DNA of 64,000 nucleotides, from positions 125,430-189,429 of the forward strand of contig NZ_LMCP01000001.1 in NCBI RefSeq assembly GCF_001425625.1, written 5' to 3'. The DNA is from Mesorhizobium sp. Root102 (GTDB lineage: Bacteria; Pseudomonadota; Alphaproteobacteria; Rhizobiales; Rhizobiaceae). Of the stretch, positions 1-8,173 are shown in pieces (position 1 is the stretch's first letter; each line of letters begins with the position of its first letter). The position numbers and the translations under genes are program-made. Under the pieces are notes generated by a model that was given only the letters and a program-made list of their open reading frames with translations, had not been told where the DNA came from and made no database searches.

Positions 1-1
1 G

Positions 2-754
2 CATCTGCGCGAGGCGCCCTGCAACGTCCAGATCGCGCAGGCACAGCACAAGGACCTGGTCGCCGCTTACGAGCATTTCGGCGTCAACATCCACTGGCAC
101 GAGCCGACGCCTGAGCTGCCGATGCAGGTCTATTCCCGTGATTCCAGCGTCATGACGCCCTACGGCGCTGTCATCACCGCGATGGCCAACTGGTGGCGGC
201 GCGGCGAGAACTACGCCGCCATCCGCACCTACGAAAAGCTCGGCATCCCGATCTACGACATGGTCACGGCAGGTACGTTCGAGGGCGGCGACTTCAACGT
301 CATCGAGGATGGCGTGGTGCTGATCGGCTGCGGCGGCGCGCGCACGCAGGAAGAAGGTGCGCGCCAGGTCCAGGCCTGGTTCGACAAGGAAGGCTGGGAA
401 ACCCGCATCGCCTTCATCGACGAGTACTATGTCCATATCGACCTGATGGTGGTGCCGATCGCCGAAAAACTCACCGCGGTCTGCCTCGCCTGCACCGAAC
501 CCGGCATTGTCGACTGGTTGAAGGGCAAGGGCCACGAGATCATCGACGTGCCGTTCCAGGACACGATGGCGCTCGGCTGCAACTTCATGTCGCTGGGCAA
601 GGACCGGGTGATCGCACCAACCTCCAGCCAGACGCTGATCGGCCAGCTCAAGGCCCGCGGTTTCGAAGTCGCGGCCGTCGACATGAGCGAGATTTCCAAG
701 ACCGGCGGCGGCATCCACTGCATGGCGCAGGCGCTGAAGCGCGAGCCGGCGTAA
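2..754 (+). CDS. Amidinohydrolase family protein (arginine deiminase/DDAH-like), 5' end outside window
   Basis: The reading frame is open from the left edge, so the N terminus is missing; about 250 residues are visible. Family features are seen: an RDSS segment near the start of the visible part, the GTFEGGDFN block that supplies acidic guanidinium-binding residues, and a C-terminal GGGIHCMAQAL segment with the presumed nucleophilic Cys. Members of this superfamily hydrolyse or transfer amidino groups of arginine derivatives in the cytoplasm. The exact substrate cannot be told from the sequence. It precedes the XRE-cupin regulator and the catabolic operon on the same strand with a 160-bp gap, so a link in substrate (guanidino or ureido compound) is possible but inferred. 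A decayed fragment resembling its C terminus lies beyond the operon near 9.4-9.5 kb. Confidence 0.8.
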   Translation, partial: HLREAPCNVQIAQAQHKDLVAAYEHFGVNIHWHEPTPELPMQVYSRDSSVMTPYGAVITAMANWWRRGENYAAIRTYEKLGIPIYDMVTAGTFEGGDFNVIEDGVVLIGCGGARTQEEGARQVQAWFDKEGWETRIAFIDEYYVHIDLMVVPIAEKLTAVCLACTEPGIVDWLKGKGHEIIDVPFQDTMALGCNFMSLGKDRVIAPTSSQTLIGQLKARGFEVAAVDMSEISKTGGGIHCMAQALKREPA

Positions 755-916
755 GGGACTGCGACTCTCGCCGGTATCGAAACGGCGGGCGCGGCGCCTG
801 CCCTGGACGGGTCCGTGGTTCCGATCCAGCGCGTTGTCCGATTTTCATGAGGATGGACAACGCCCGGGATCGGTTTTACGAGTCAGCCCAACCAGCGGAG
901 ATGTTCACGTCCCCCA

Positions 917-1534
917 ATGAACAAGATCGATACCCACAACAGCAAGGGTGGCGACGAGCGCTCGACCGCCACCAGCATCTTGCGGCTCGGCACAAGGTTG
1001 AAGCTCTCCCGGCAGACGCGTGGCCTGACCTTGAAGGCGCTGGCCGCCGCCGCCAACTGCTCTGAAAGCCTGCTGTCCAAGGTCGAGAACGGCAAGGTCT
1101 CGCCCTCGCTTCCCATGCTTCACCGGCTTGTCGAGGTGCTCGGCACCAACATCGGCTGGATGTTCGAGGAGTCCGATGGCGAGGAAGGCATCGTCTTTCG
1201 GGCGGGAGCGCGGCCGTTGATCGCGCTCGATCCGCTTCGGCGCGGCGAAGGCATTTCGCTGGAGCGCGTCATTCCCTATTCGCCAGGCCATCTCCTGCAG
1301 TGCAACATCCATCATATCGAGGCAGGCGGCGAAAGCGCTGGCCCGATCCGGCATGCCGGCGAGGAAGTCGGCTATCTCCTGGAAGGCGCCATTGAACTGA
1401 TGGTCGGTGAAAAGACGTTTCGCCTGTCCGTGGGCGATTCCTTCGTGTTCAACTCCGAACTGCCGCACTGGTACCGCAATGTCGGCGACGAACGCGCCAG
1501 CATTTTCTGGGTGAACACGCCGGCAACGTTTTGA
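917..1534 (+). CDS. XRE-family transcriptional regulator with C-terminal cupin domain
   Basis: 205 aa. An N-terminal helix-turn-helix (about residues 20-80, containing SESLLSKVENGKVSPSLPML) is followed by a cupin_2 barrel (about 110-195, with HAGEEVGYLLEGAIEL and GDSFVFNSELPHWYRN). This architecture is typical of PuuR/SutR-like repressors that sense a small ligand in the cupin. It sits 140 bp upstream of the transporter/catabolic operon on the same strand and is the obvious candidate regulator of it. The two 13-bp palindromes at 1572-1604 that overlap the operon promoter would be its operators (inference). An imperfect TTGTCC/GGACAA inverted repeat occurs upstream of the gene near 833-861. 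Confidence 0.88.
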   Translation: MNKIDTHNSKGGDERSTATSILRLGTRLKLSRQTRGLTLKALAAAANCSESLLSKVENGKVSPSLPMLHRLVEVLGTNIGWMFEESDGEEGIVFRAGARPLIALDPLRRGEGISLERVIPYSPGHLLQCNIHHIEAGGESAGPIRHAGEEVGYLLEGAIELMVGEKTFRLSVGDSFVFNSELPHWYRNVGDERASIFWVNTPATF

Positions 1535-1571
1535 TCTTGCGAGCCCCTGGATTCCCTTCGTCGACGCCAAT

Positions 1572-1609
1572 TCAAGTCACTTGACAAGAAATCAAGTATC
1601 TTGAATTAT
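1572..1609 (+). promoter_or_regulatory. Promoter of the catabolic operon with two overlapping 13-bp palindromic operators
   Basis: TCAAGTCACTTGA (1572-1584) and TCAAGTATCTTGA (1592-1604) are both palindromic and start exactly 20 bp apart, about two helical turns. A -35-like TTGACA (1581-1586) overlaps the first palindrome, and a -10-like AATTAT (1604-1609) follows after 17 bp, so the second palindrome fills the spacer. The geometry fits repression by a dimeric regulator bound on one face of the helix. The XRE-cupin gene just upstream is the likely source. The binding claim is inference; the repeats and spacing are directly visible. Confidence 0.75.
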
Positions 1610-1675
1610 GTTTGTGCGCTCAGGCGCCAGGTGAGCCCGATCAAGGGCCTTTCCGCAAAACCAAGGGGAACCGGA

Positions 1676-2617
1676 ATGCGTCTTACCAAGATCCTTTCAG
1701 GCTGCGCCGCAGCCATCGCCATGACTCTCGCGCTTGGCTCCGCCTCCGCCATGGCCGAGACCTATGCACTCGTCACCATCAACCAGCAGGCGCTGTTCTT
1801 CAACCAGATCAATGACGGTGCCACCGCCGCTGCAAAGGCTGCCGGCGTCGACCTCGTCATCTTCAACGCCAACAATGTGCCGAGCGCGCAGAACGACGCG
1901 ATCGAGAACTACATCACCCAGAAGGTCGACGGCATCATTCTCGTCGCCATCGATGTTAACGGTGTGAAGCCGGCGATCACCGCCGCCAAGGCAGCGGGCA
2001 TTCCGGTCATTGCGATCGACGCGCAGATCCCGAATGGCGACAACGTCGCCTTCGTCGGCGTCGACAACACCAAGGCCGGCGAGGATATCGGCAAGTTCTA
2101 CGCCGAATACGTCAAGACCAAATTGAACGGCACCGCCAAGATCGGCGTCGTCGGCGCGCTCAATTCGTTCATCCAGAACCAGCGCCTCGACGGCTTCAAG
2201 AAGGCCGTCATCGACAGCGGCCAGAAGGTCACCTTCCTCGACACGGTCGATGGTCAAAACGTCCAGGACGTAGCCCTGTCCGCCTCCGAAAACCTGATGA
2301 CCGCCAATGCCGACATGACGACGCTTTATGCGACCGGGGAGCCGGCTCTGCTCGGCGCGGTTTCCGCCGTGACCAGCCAGGGTCGCACCGGCGACGTCAA
2401 GGTGTTCGGCTGGGACCTGACCAAGTCGGCTGTGCAAGGTCTCGAAGAGGGTTGGGTGATCGCCGTCGTCCAGCAGGATCCGGCTGGTGAAGGCAAGGCC
2501 GCTATCGAAGCCTTCGGCAAGCTCAAGAAGGGCGAGAAGATCGATCCGATCATCAATGTTCCGATCACCATCGTGACCAAGGAAAATGTCGGCCAGTTCA
2601 AGGACATGTTCAAGTAG
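1676..2617 (+). CDS. Sugar ABC transporter periplasmic substrate-binding protein
   Basis: 313 aa from ATG 1676, preceded by a purine-rich AAGGGGAA ribosome-binding site; an upstream in-frame start at 1601 would lie inside the promoter and was rejected. A signal peptide (MRLTKILSGCAAAIAMTLAL, cleavage near SAMA/E) is followed by a type I periplasmic-binding fold (ribose/fructose class: VDGIILVAIDVNGVKPAI and VAFVGVDNTKAGEDIGK blocks). It delivers a sugar or sugar-like ligand to the permease. It is the first gene of the operon and is followed by a strong intercistronic hairpin (2632-2676), the usual arrangement for an over-expressed binding protein. The ligand is unknown; the downstream ribokinase-like gene suggests a pentose-containing compound. 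Confidence 0.88.
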   Translation: MRLTKILSGCAAAIAMTLALGSASAMAETYALVTINQQALFFNQINDGATAAAKAAGVDLVIFNANNVPSAQNDAIENYITQKVDGIILVAIDVNGVKPAITAAKAAGIPVIAIDAQIPNGDNVAFVGVDNTKAGEDIGKFYAEYVKTKLNGTAKIGVVGALNSFIQNQRLDGFKKAVIDSGQKVTFLDTVDGQNVQDVALSASENLMTANADMTTLYATGEPALLGAVSAVTSQGRTGDVKVFGWDLTKSAVQGLEEGWVIAVVQQDPAGEGKAAIEAFGKLKKGEKIDPIINVPITIVTKENVGQFKDMFK

Positions 2618-2631
2618 TATCCTCCCCAGGC

Positions 2632-2676
2632 CGCCGGGCTGCGCAATGACCTGATGGTCGCCTGCGCGGCCCGGCG
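2632..2676 (+). other. Intercistronic stem-loop after binding-protein gene
   Basis: Arms at 2632-2645 and 2663-2676 form a 14-bp stem (CGCCGGGCTGCGCA pairing with TGCGCGGCCCGGCG, one G-U wobble) with a 17-nt loop. There is no T-run, so it is not a simple terminator. Such hairpins commonly protect upstream binding-protein mRNA from 3' exonucleases. It lies in the 95-bp gap before the ATPase gene. Confidence 0.7.
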
Positions 2677-2712
2677 ACCGAGTGAACATGTCGCGCCCAG
2701 AGAATTGGAACC

Positions 2713-3513
2713 ATGATGAGCGATGGCGAGACCTACCGCGTCAGGATGACCGGTATTTCCAAACGGTACGGCCCTATCCAGACGCTGGACGATGTTTCGT
2801 TGAACCTGAAGCCCGGGGAGGTGCTCGGTCTGGTCGGCGACAATGGTGCCGGCAAATCCACCCTGAGCAAGGTTCTGTCCGGTGCCGTCATTCCGGATTC
2901 CGGCACCATCGAGATCGACGGCAAAGCCGTTTCGTTTTCCTCACCGGCCGATGCCCGTGCCGCACGGGTGGAGATGGTCTACCAGGACCTTTCGCTCTGC
3001 GACACGGTGGATGTGGCGGGCAATCTCTTCCTCGGTCGCGAGCCGCGACGCCACGTGCTCGGCGTCCCCTTTCTCGACAACAGACGCATGCATGACCAGA
3101 CGCGTGAGATGCTCGACCGGCTCGGCATCGTCATTGCCGACACCAGGCTCAAGGTCGAAAACCTCTCCGGGGGGCAGCGCCAGTCGATTGCCATCGGCCG
3201 CGCCGCCTCCTTCGATCCGTCAGTGCTGATCATGGACGAGCCGACGGCCGCCCTTGCGGTGGCGGAAGTCGAGGCGGTCCTGGAGCTCATCCGCGCAGTC
3301 AGCGCCCGTGGTGTCAGCGTCATCCTCATCACCCACCGGTTGCAGGATCTGTTCCTGGTCTGCGACCGCATCCAGGTCATGTATGAGGGCCGCAATGTCG
3401 CCGAGCGCAACATCGGCGACACCAGTATCGAGGAGGTCGTCAACCTGATCGTCGGCCGGAAATTCACCGCGCGTTCGGCGCGCGCCAGCCGCGACGAGGG
3501 GGTCCAGCCATGA
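2713..3513 (+). CDS. Sugar ABC transporter ATP-binding protein (single nucleotide-binding domain)
   Basis: 266 aa. Walker A GDNGAGKSTLSK (about residue 40), signature LSGGQRQSIAIG, Walker B VLIMDEPTAAL and a switch His in ILITHRL are all present, so the domain looks active. It has one ATPase domain rather than the duplicated RbsA type, as in rhizobial FrcA systems. It energises uptake together with the permease, whose gene overlaps its stop codon by 4 bp (ATGA). ATG 2713 and 2716 are both usable starts. Confidence 0.88.
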   Translation: MMSDGETYRVRMTGISKRYGPIQTLDDVSLNLKPGEVLGLVGDNGAGKSTLSKVLSGAVIPDSGTIEIDGKAVSFSSPADARAARVEMVYQDLSLCDTVDVAGNLFLGREPRRHVLGVPFLDNRRMHDQTREMLDRLGIVIADTRLKVENLSGGQRQSIAIGRAASFDPSVLIMDEPTAALAVAEVEAVLELIRAVSARGVSVILITHRLQDLFLVCDRIQVMYEGRNVAERNIGDTSIEEVVNLIVGRKFTARSARASRDEGVQP

Positions 3514-4523
3514 ACGTCACCTCCGCCGGATTGGGCGCCTCGCCGCCTAAACGCGCCCACAACAGCACATGGAAGGATGTGGCGATAGCCAATGGCAGCG
3601 CCGTCTCCATCGCGCTGTTCTTCATCGTCGTTTGCGTGGTCTTCTCTCTGGTCACCGGTTCCTTCCTGACGACACCCAATCTGCTCAACATCGTGCGCCA
3701 GTCGGCGCCGCTGCTGATCGTTGCGGCTGCGATGACCTTCGTCATCACCACCGGCGGCATCGATCTCTCGGTCGGTTCCGTGCTGGCGCTGACGGCGACG
3801 CTATCGGCCGTCTTGCTCCAAGCCGGGCTGCCGTGGCCGCTCGTCGTCCTCGCCATGCTGGCGCTCGGCGCGGTGATCGGAGCCCTGCAGGGCTTCTTCA
3901 TCGCCTATGAACGGATACCGGCCTTCATCGTTACGCTTGCCGGTCTCTCCGTCATCCGCGGCGTGGCGCTGCTGATCACCGGCGGCTATTCGATCCCGGT
4001 CGAGCCTACCAGCTTCTTCGTCAACATCGGCAGGGCCTGGTTTCTCGGTGTGCCGGTACCCGCACTGCTCGCCCTTGTCGTCCTGATCGTCGCCTATCTC
4101 GCCTTTAACCAGACGCCGTTCGGCCGCTATGTGACCGGCATCGGGGCCAACACTGAGGCCGTGCGCCGCGCCGGCGTCGATACACGCTTCATGACGCTCT
4201 TTGTCTATGTCCTGTCGGGCATGGCGGCGGCAGTGGCTGGCATTGTTCTTGCCGCCCGGCTCGGTTCCGGCTCGTCGAATTCCGGCCAGGGTTTCGAGCT
4301 CGATGTCATCGCCGCCGTGGTGCTTGGCGGCACCAGCCTGTTCGGCGGGCGCGGCACGATCATCGGCACCGTGCTCGGCGCGTTGACCGTCGCGGTCATC
4401 GGCAACGGCCTGATCCTCGCGCACATGTCGCCCTTCCTGACGCCGATCGTTACCGGCACAATCATCCTCGTTGCCATCTGGCTGAATTTCCGCCTGTTCA
4501 AGGGCGCAACGCGGAGCCGCTGA
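3510..4523 (+). CDS. Sugar ABC transporter permease (RbsC/FrcC family)
   Basis: 337 aa, strongly hydrophobic with about 8-10 membrane segments. The motif GGIDLSVGSVLALTATLSAV is the hallmark of BPD_transp_2 permeases of the ribose/fructose class, and a C-terminal GGTSLFGGRGTIIGTVLGAL block forms the ATPase-coupling loop. It forms the inner-membrane channel of the transporter and is translationally coupled to the ATPase gene. The phosphotriesterase-like gene begins 2 nt after its stop, which places transport and catabolism on one transcript. Confidence 0.9.
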   Translation: MNVTSAGLGASPPKRAHNSTWKDVAIANGSAVSIALFFIVVCVVFSLVTGSFLTTPNLLNIVRQSAPLLIVAAAMTFVITTGGIDLSVGSVLALTATLSAVLLQAGLPWPLVVLAMLALGAVIGALQGFFIAYERIPAFIVTLAGLSVIRGVALLITGGYSIPVEPTSFFVNIGRAWFLGVPVPALLALVVLIVAYLAFNQTPFGRYVTGIGANTEAVRRAGVDTRFMTLFVYVLSGMAAAVAGIVLAARLGSGSSNSGQGFELDVIAAVVLGGTSLFGGRGTIIGTVLGALTVAVIGNGLILAHMSPFLTPIVTGTIILVAIWLNFRLFKGATRSR

Positions 4524-4524
4524 C

Positions 4525-5613
4525 ATGGATCATCTGTTCGACAACACGCCAAGGCAAAGGATGCCGATAGGTGTTCGCTCCGGCACCGTGATGACCGTTG
4601 CCGGCCCGGTCGCGATCGCCGACATGGGCGTGACGCTGATGCACGAGCATATCCTGCTCGATGGCGCGACATCGTGGAAATGCCCCTGTCATCCCGATGA
4701 GAAGAAGATCGCCGAACAGCCGGTCAGCATGGAGATCATCGGCGAACTGCGGATGAACCCCTACATGAACCGCGACAACGTCTCGCTCGACGACAGCGAC
4801 CTGGCGCTTTCGGAACTGGCGAAGTACCGGGAGCTCGGCGGCCATACCGTGGTCGATGCGACCAATATCGGCATCGGCCGCGATCCGGAGAAGCTGGCGC
4901 GCATTGCCCGCGCCTCCGGACTGCGGATCGTCATGGGCACAGGCTTCTACCTGCAGCACACCCATCCCGACTGGTTGAAGGCTATGGACGTCGACGACGT
5001 CACTGAATTCCTGGTCAATGATGTCGGCGGCGGGGCGACGCAGCCCGAAATCATGGCCGGCATCATCGGCGAGGTCGGCGTCAGCAAGGATTTCACCGAC
5101 GAGGAGCGCAAGTCGCTGCGGGCTTCGGCCCGCGCCGCGAAAATCACCGGCGTGCCGCTGACCATCCATCTGCCCGGCTGGGAACGGCTGGCGCATGACG
5201 TGCTCGACGTGGTCGAGGCGGAAGGCGCCGATCTCAGGCACACGGTGCTTTGCCACATGAACCCGAGCCACAACGATCTTGCCTACCAGAGAAGCCTTGC
5301 CGCGCGCGGCGCCTTCCTGGAATACGACATGATCGGCATGGATTTCTATTACGCCGACCAGGATGCGCAATCGCCGTCCGACGAGCAGAATGCCCAGGCG
5401 ATCCGCTCGCTGATCGAGATGGGGCTGGTCGACCGGATCCTGCTTTCGCAGGACGTCTTTCTGAAGATCATGCTGACGCGCTTCGGCGGCTTCGGCTACG
5501 GCTTCATCCTCAAGCATTTCGTGCCGCGGCTGAGACGCCATGGGGTCGAGCAGTCGGCGATCGACCGCATGCTCGTCGACAATCCAACGACCGTGTTCGC
5601 CGAGGGCCTCTGA
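4525..5613 (+). CDS. Phosphotriesterase-family metal-dependent hydrolase
   Basis: 362 aa amidohydrolase-superfamily TIM barrel. Visible metal ligands are HEH in LMHEHILLD (about residue 40), a bridging carboxylate in IIGEVGVS, His in TIHLPG, His in VLCHMNPS and Asp in LLSQDVF. The bridging residue appears to be Glu, as in E. coli PHP-like proteins, rather than the carboxylated Lys of true phosphotriesterases, so a lactonase or other ester/amide hydrolase activity is more likely than organophosphate hydrolysis. It is embedded in the transporter operon, which suggests hydrolysis of the imported compound or of a lactone intermediate (inference). Confidence 0.85.
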   Translation: MDHLFDNTPRQRMPIGVRSGTVMTVAGPVAIADMGVTLMHEHILLDGATSWKCPCHPDEKKIAEQPVSMEIIGELRMNPYMNRDNVSLDDSDLALSELAKYRELGGHTVVDATNIGIGRDPEKLARIARASGLRIVMGTGFYLQHTHPDWLKAMDVDDVTEFLVNDVGGGATQPEIMAGIIGEVGVSKDFTDEERKSLRASARAAKITGVPLTIHLPGWERLAHDVLDVVEAEGADLRHTVLCHMNPSHNDLAYQRSLAARGAFLEYDMIGMDFYYADQDAQSPSDEQNAQAIRSLIEMGLVDRILLSQDVFLKIMLTRFGGFGYGFILKHFVPRLRRHGVEQSAIDRMLVDNPTTVFAEGL

Positions 5614-5643
5614 GTCGCGGCTCCAAGCAGTAAGGGAGTATAC

Positions 5644-6414
5644 ATGTCCAGGAAGAAGGTTCTTCTCGCAGGCGAGTCCTGGGTCTCGACCGCGACCCAC
5701 ATCAAGGGCTTCGACCAGTTTCCGACCGTGACCTATCACACCGGAGCCGACGAACTGCTGGCCGCGCTGAAGGACAGTCAGTTCGACGTCACCTTCATGC
5801 CGGCGCACGAGGCACAGCGGAATTTCCCGCAGACCATGGAAGCGCTTTCAGCCTATGACGCTGTCGTGCTTTCCGATCTCGGCGCCAACACGCTGCTGCT
5901 TCACCCCGACACCTGGATTCATTCCAAACCAACGCCGAACCGGCTGCGCTTGCTGCGCGACTATGTCGGCAACGGCGGCGGCCTGCTGATGTTCGGCGGC
6001 TACTACAGCTTCCAGGGCATCAATGGCGGCGCGCGCTATCACAAGACACCGGTCGAGGAGGTTCTGCCCGTCTCCTGCCTGCCGGTGGACGACCGCGTCG
6101 AGGTTCCGGAAGGCTATGCGCCGGTCGTTGTCGGCCCGCAGAGCCATCCGATCCTCAAGGGCCTCGGCAAGGATTGGCCGATCCTGCTCGGCTTCAACGA
6201 GGTCGTGGTCAAGGACGGTGCGGAAGTTCTCGCCACCGTGTCTTCCGATTACCGTTCGCTGCCGCTGCTGGTGACCGGCAAATATGGCCAGGGCCGCACC
6301 GTCGCCTGGACCTCGGATGTCGGCCCGCATTGGCTGCCGCCAGGCTTCATCGCCTGGAATGGCTACAAGACACTGTTCGAACAGATGCTGGGCTGGGCAA
6401 CGGCCAGGGATTAG
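5644..6414 (+). CDS. GATase1-like protein (PF07090-type 'putative glutamine amidotransferase')
   Basis: 256 aa, start ATG 5644 after a GGGAG ribosome-binding site. The Rossmann-like class I amidotransferase fold is indicated by GNGGGLLMFGGYYSFQG at the elbow position and by a C-terminal TSDVGPHWLP segment. The elbow has Tyr where true glutaminases have the nucleophilic Cys, so glutaminase activity is doubtful. Members of this group are often found beside sugar catabolic genes (compare ThuA), and their reactions are poorly known. It lies 30 bp after the phosphotriesterase-like gene and 2 bp before the ribokinase-like gene. Confidence 0.7.
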   Translation: MSRKKVLLAGESWVSTATHIKGFDQFPTVTYHTGADELLAALKDSQFDVTFMPAHEAQRNFPQTMEALSAYDAVVLSDLGANTLLLHPDTWIHSKPTPNRLRLLRDYVGNGGGLLMFGGYYSFQGINGGARYHKTPVEEVLPVSCLPVDDRVEVPEGYAPVVVGPQSHPILKGLGKDWPILLGFNEVVVKDGAEVLATVSSDYRSLPLLVTGKYGQGRTVAWTSDVGPHWLPPGFIAWNGYKTLFEQMLGWATARD

Positions 6415-6416
6415 CG

Positions 6417-7328
6417 ATGCGCGTCCATGTCGTCGGCAATGTCTGCGTCGATACGACGTTTCGGCTGGACCGGTTTCCGGCAGCGGGCGAGACGCTGAAC
6501 GCATCGGAACATGCCGACGGGCTTGGCGGCAAGGGTGCGAACCAGGCGGTGGCCGCCGCCCGCACCGGAGCCGATGTCCGCCTCCACACCGCGATCGGCA
6601 ACGATGCCGCCGGAACCTGGATAAGGGAACATCTGAGCCGCGATCTCGATGCCAGTCATCTGACGATGCTGCCGCTGCAGAGCGACCGGTCAACGATCAT
6701 GGTCGATGCGCGAGGCGAAAACCTCATCGTCACCGGTGCCAGTTGCGCCGCCGCCTTCAATCCGCTGGCGGACAGTGGCTTCGCGCCGTCGATCGAGCAC
6801 GGTGACATCGTGGTGATGCAGGGTAATCTTTCTCCCGAGACAACGACGGCCTGCCTAAGCGCGGCGCGCGACGCGGGAGCCGTTACGATCTTCAATCCGA
6901 GCCCGCTCACGGCTGGCTACGCACCGATTTTGAGCGACGTCAGCCTCGCTATCGCCAATGCAGGCGAGGCGGCGCTTCTCACCGGAGCCGCCGAACCTGC
7001 CGCGGCAGCCCGCGAGTTGATCCGGCAAGGCGCCGGAGCCGCCATCGTGACGCTTGGCGCGCAGGGCTGCCTGGTGGCCGATGGCGAAGGACGGATCGAC
7101 CGGATCGCGGCGCCCAAGGTGACTGTGGTAGACACCAGCGGCGCGGGCGATGTCTTTTGCGGATGCCTCGCCGGCTGCCTTGCGGCCGGTATCGACCTCG
7201 CCATGGCAGCGCGTATCGCGGTGCGCGCCGCGGCTATTTCCGTCGGCCGCGCCGGCACGCTCGGCTCCTGCCCCGACAGGCGGGAGATGAAAATACTCAT
7301 GGAAACGACGGAAGCGGAAACCGCATGA
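6417..7328 (+). CDS. PfkB-family carbohydrate kinase (ribokinase-like)
   Basis: 303 aa from ATG 6417, placed by the N-terminal MRVHVVGNVCVDTTFRLDRF that is standard for the family; a longer upstream extension overlaps the preceding gene and was rejected. PfkB signature 1 (DGLGGKGANQAVAAARTGA) and signature 2 (VVDTSGAGDVFCGCLAG, with the catalytic Asp of GAGD) are both intact. It phosphorylates a sugar or nucleoside, probably a pentose moiety released from the imported compound. It overlaps the start of the next gene by 4 bp (ATGA). Confidence 0.86.
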   Translation: MRVHVVGNVCVDTTFRLDRFPAAGETLNASEHADGLGGKGANQAVAAARTGADVRLHTAIGNDAAGTWIREHLSRDLDASHLTMLPLQSDRSTIMVDARGENLIVTGASCAAAFNPLADSGFAPSIEHGDIVVMQGNLSPETTTACLSAARDAGAVTIFNPSPLTAGYAPILSDVSLAIANAGEAALLTGAAEPAAAARELIRQGAGAAIVTLGAQGCLVADGEGRIDRIAAPKVTVVDTSGAGDVFCGCLAGCLAAGIDLAMAARIAVRAAAISVGRAGTLGSCPDRREMKILMETTEAETA

Positions 7329-8173
7329 CAAAATCCCCCAAATCCATCGGCTCCAAACAGGTCGCCAATGACGCGCTGCAGTCGATCTTCGGCAAAAGCA
7401 AGGTGGTGATCGGCGTCGTTCATCTGGCACCGCTGCCGGGCGCGCCGCGCTACGATGGCGAGGCGGTCGAGGTCATCTATCAGCGTGGCATTGACGACGC
7501 CAAAGCCTATCTCAACGGCGGCTGCGACGGCGTGATCGTCGAGAACCATGGCGACGTGCCGTTCGCCAAGCCAGATGATATCGGGCCTGAAACCTCCGCC
7601 TATATGTCCGTCGTCTCCGACCGCATCCGCCGAGAACTCGGTCGGCCGATCGGCATCAACGTGCTTGCCAATGCCTCCATCCCGGCACTGTCGATCGCCA
7701 GCGCCTCCGGTGCTTCCTTCGTCCGCGTCAATCAATGGGCCAACGCCTATGTCGCCAATGAGGGCCTTATCGAGGGAGAGGCAGCACGCGCCATGCGCTT
7801 CCGTGCCAGGCTTCGGGCCAACGGCATCCGGATCTTTGCCGATGCCCATGTCAAACATGGCGCCCATGCGATCGTTGGGGACCGGCCGGTCGAGGAACAA
7901 GTCAAGGACCTGGTCTTCTTCGATGCCGATGCGGTGATCGCGACCGGCCAGCGCACCGGCCACGCCGCCGACCTCGACTATATCAGGATGATCAAGGAGG
8001 CCGCTGGACTGCCGACGCTTGTCGGCAGCGGGGTGACGCCCGACAATGCCAACGACATCCTCGACATCGTCGACGGCGTCATTGTCGCCAGCTCGCTGAA
8101 ATATGACGGCGTCTGGTGGAACCAGGTCGACCCGCAGCGGGTGAAGGCCTTCATCCGCGACCTCAAGCGGTGA
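7325..8173 (+). CDS. BtpA/SgcQ-family protein
   Basis: 282 aa from ATG 7325, overlapping the kinase stop by 4 bp. Family blocks seen: VVIGVVHLAPLPGAPRYDG, GCDGVIVENHGDVPF, IGINVLANASIPAL, FADAHVKHGA and a C-terminal phosphate-binding-like GSGVTPDNANDIL. The fold is a TIM barrel of the BtpA group, first named for photosystem I biogenesis in cyanobacteria but widely found in bacterial sugar-catabolic loci, where it is probably an enzyme acting on a phosphorylated or N-glycosidic intermediate. Position after the kinase supports a role on the kinase product (inference). Confidence 0.83.
   Translation: MTKSPKSIGSKQVANDALQSIFGKSKVVIGVVHLAPLPGAPRYDGEAVEVIYQRGIDDAKAYLNGGCDGVIVENHGDVPFAKPDDIGPETSAYMSVVSDRIRRELGRPIGINVLANASIPALSIASASGASFVRVNQWANAYVANEGLIEGEAARAMRFRARLRANGIRIFADAHVKHGAHAIVGDRPVEEQVKDLVFFDADAVIATGQRTGHAADLDYIRMIKEAAGLPTLVGSGVTPDNANDILDIVDGVIVASSLKYDGVWWNQVDPQRVKAFIRDLKR

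Noticed and set aside
833..861. TTGTCC/GGACAA inverted repeat upstream of the XRE-cupin gene
   Set aside because: Short arms with a 15-bp centre and no resemblance to the strong palindromes at 1572-1604; not enough to call an operator.
1697..2689. 330-codon antisense frame over the sugar-binding protein gene
   Set aside because: Asp/Gly/Val-rich shadow; the plus strand encodes a clear signal peptide and binding fold.
4498..5808. 436-codon antisense frame over the phosphotriesterase-like gene
   Set aside because: Composition typical of antisense translation; the plus-strand gene has all metal ligands.
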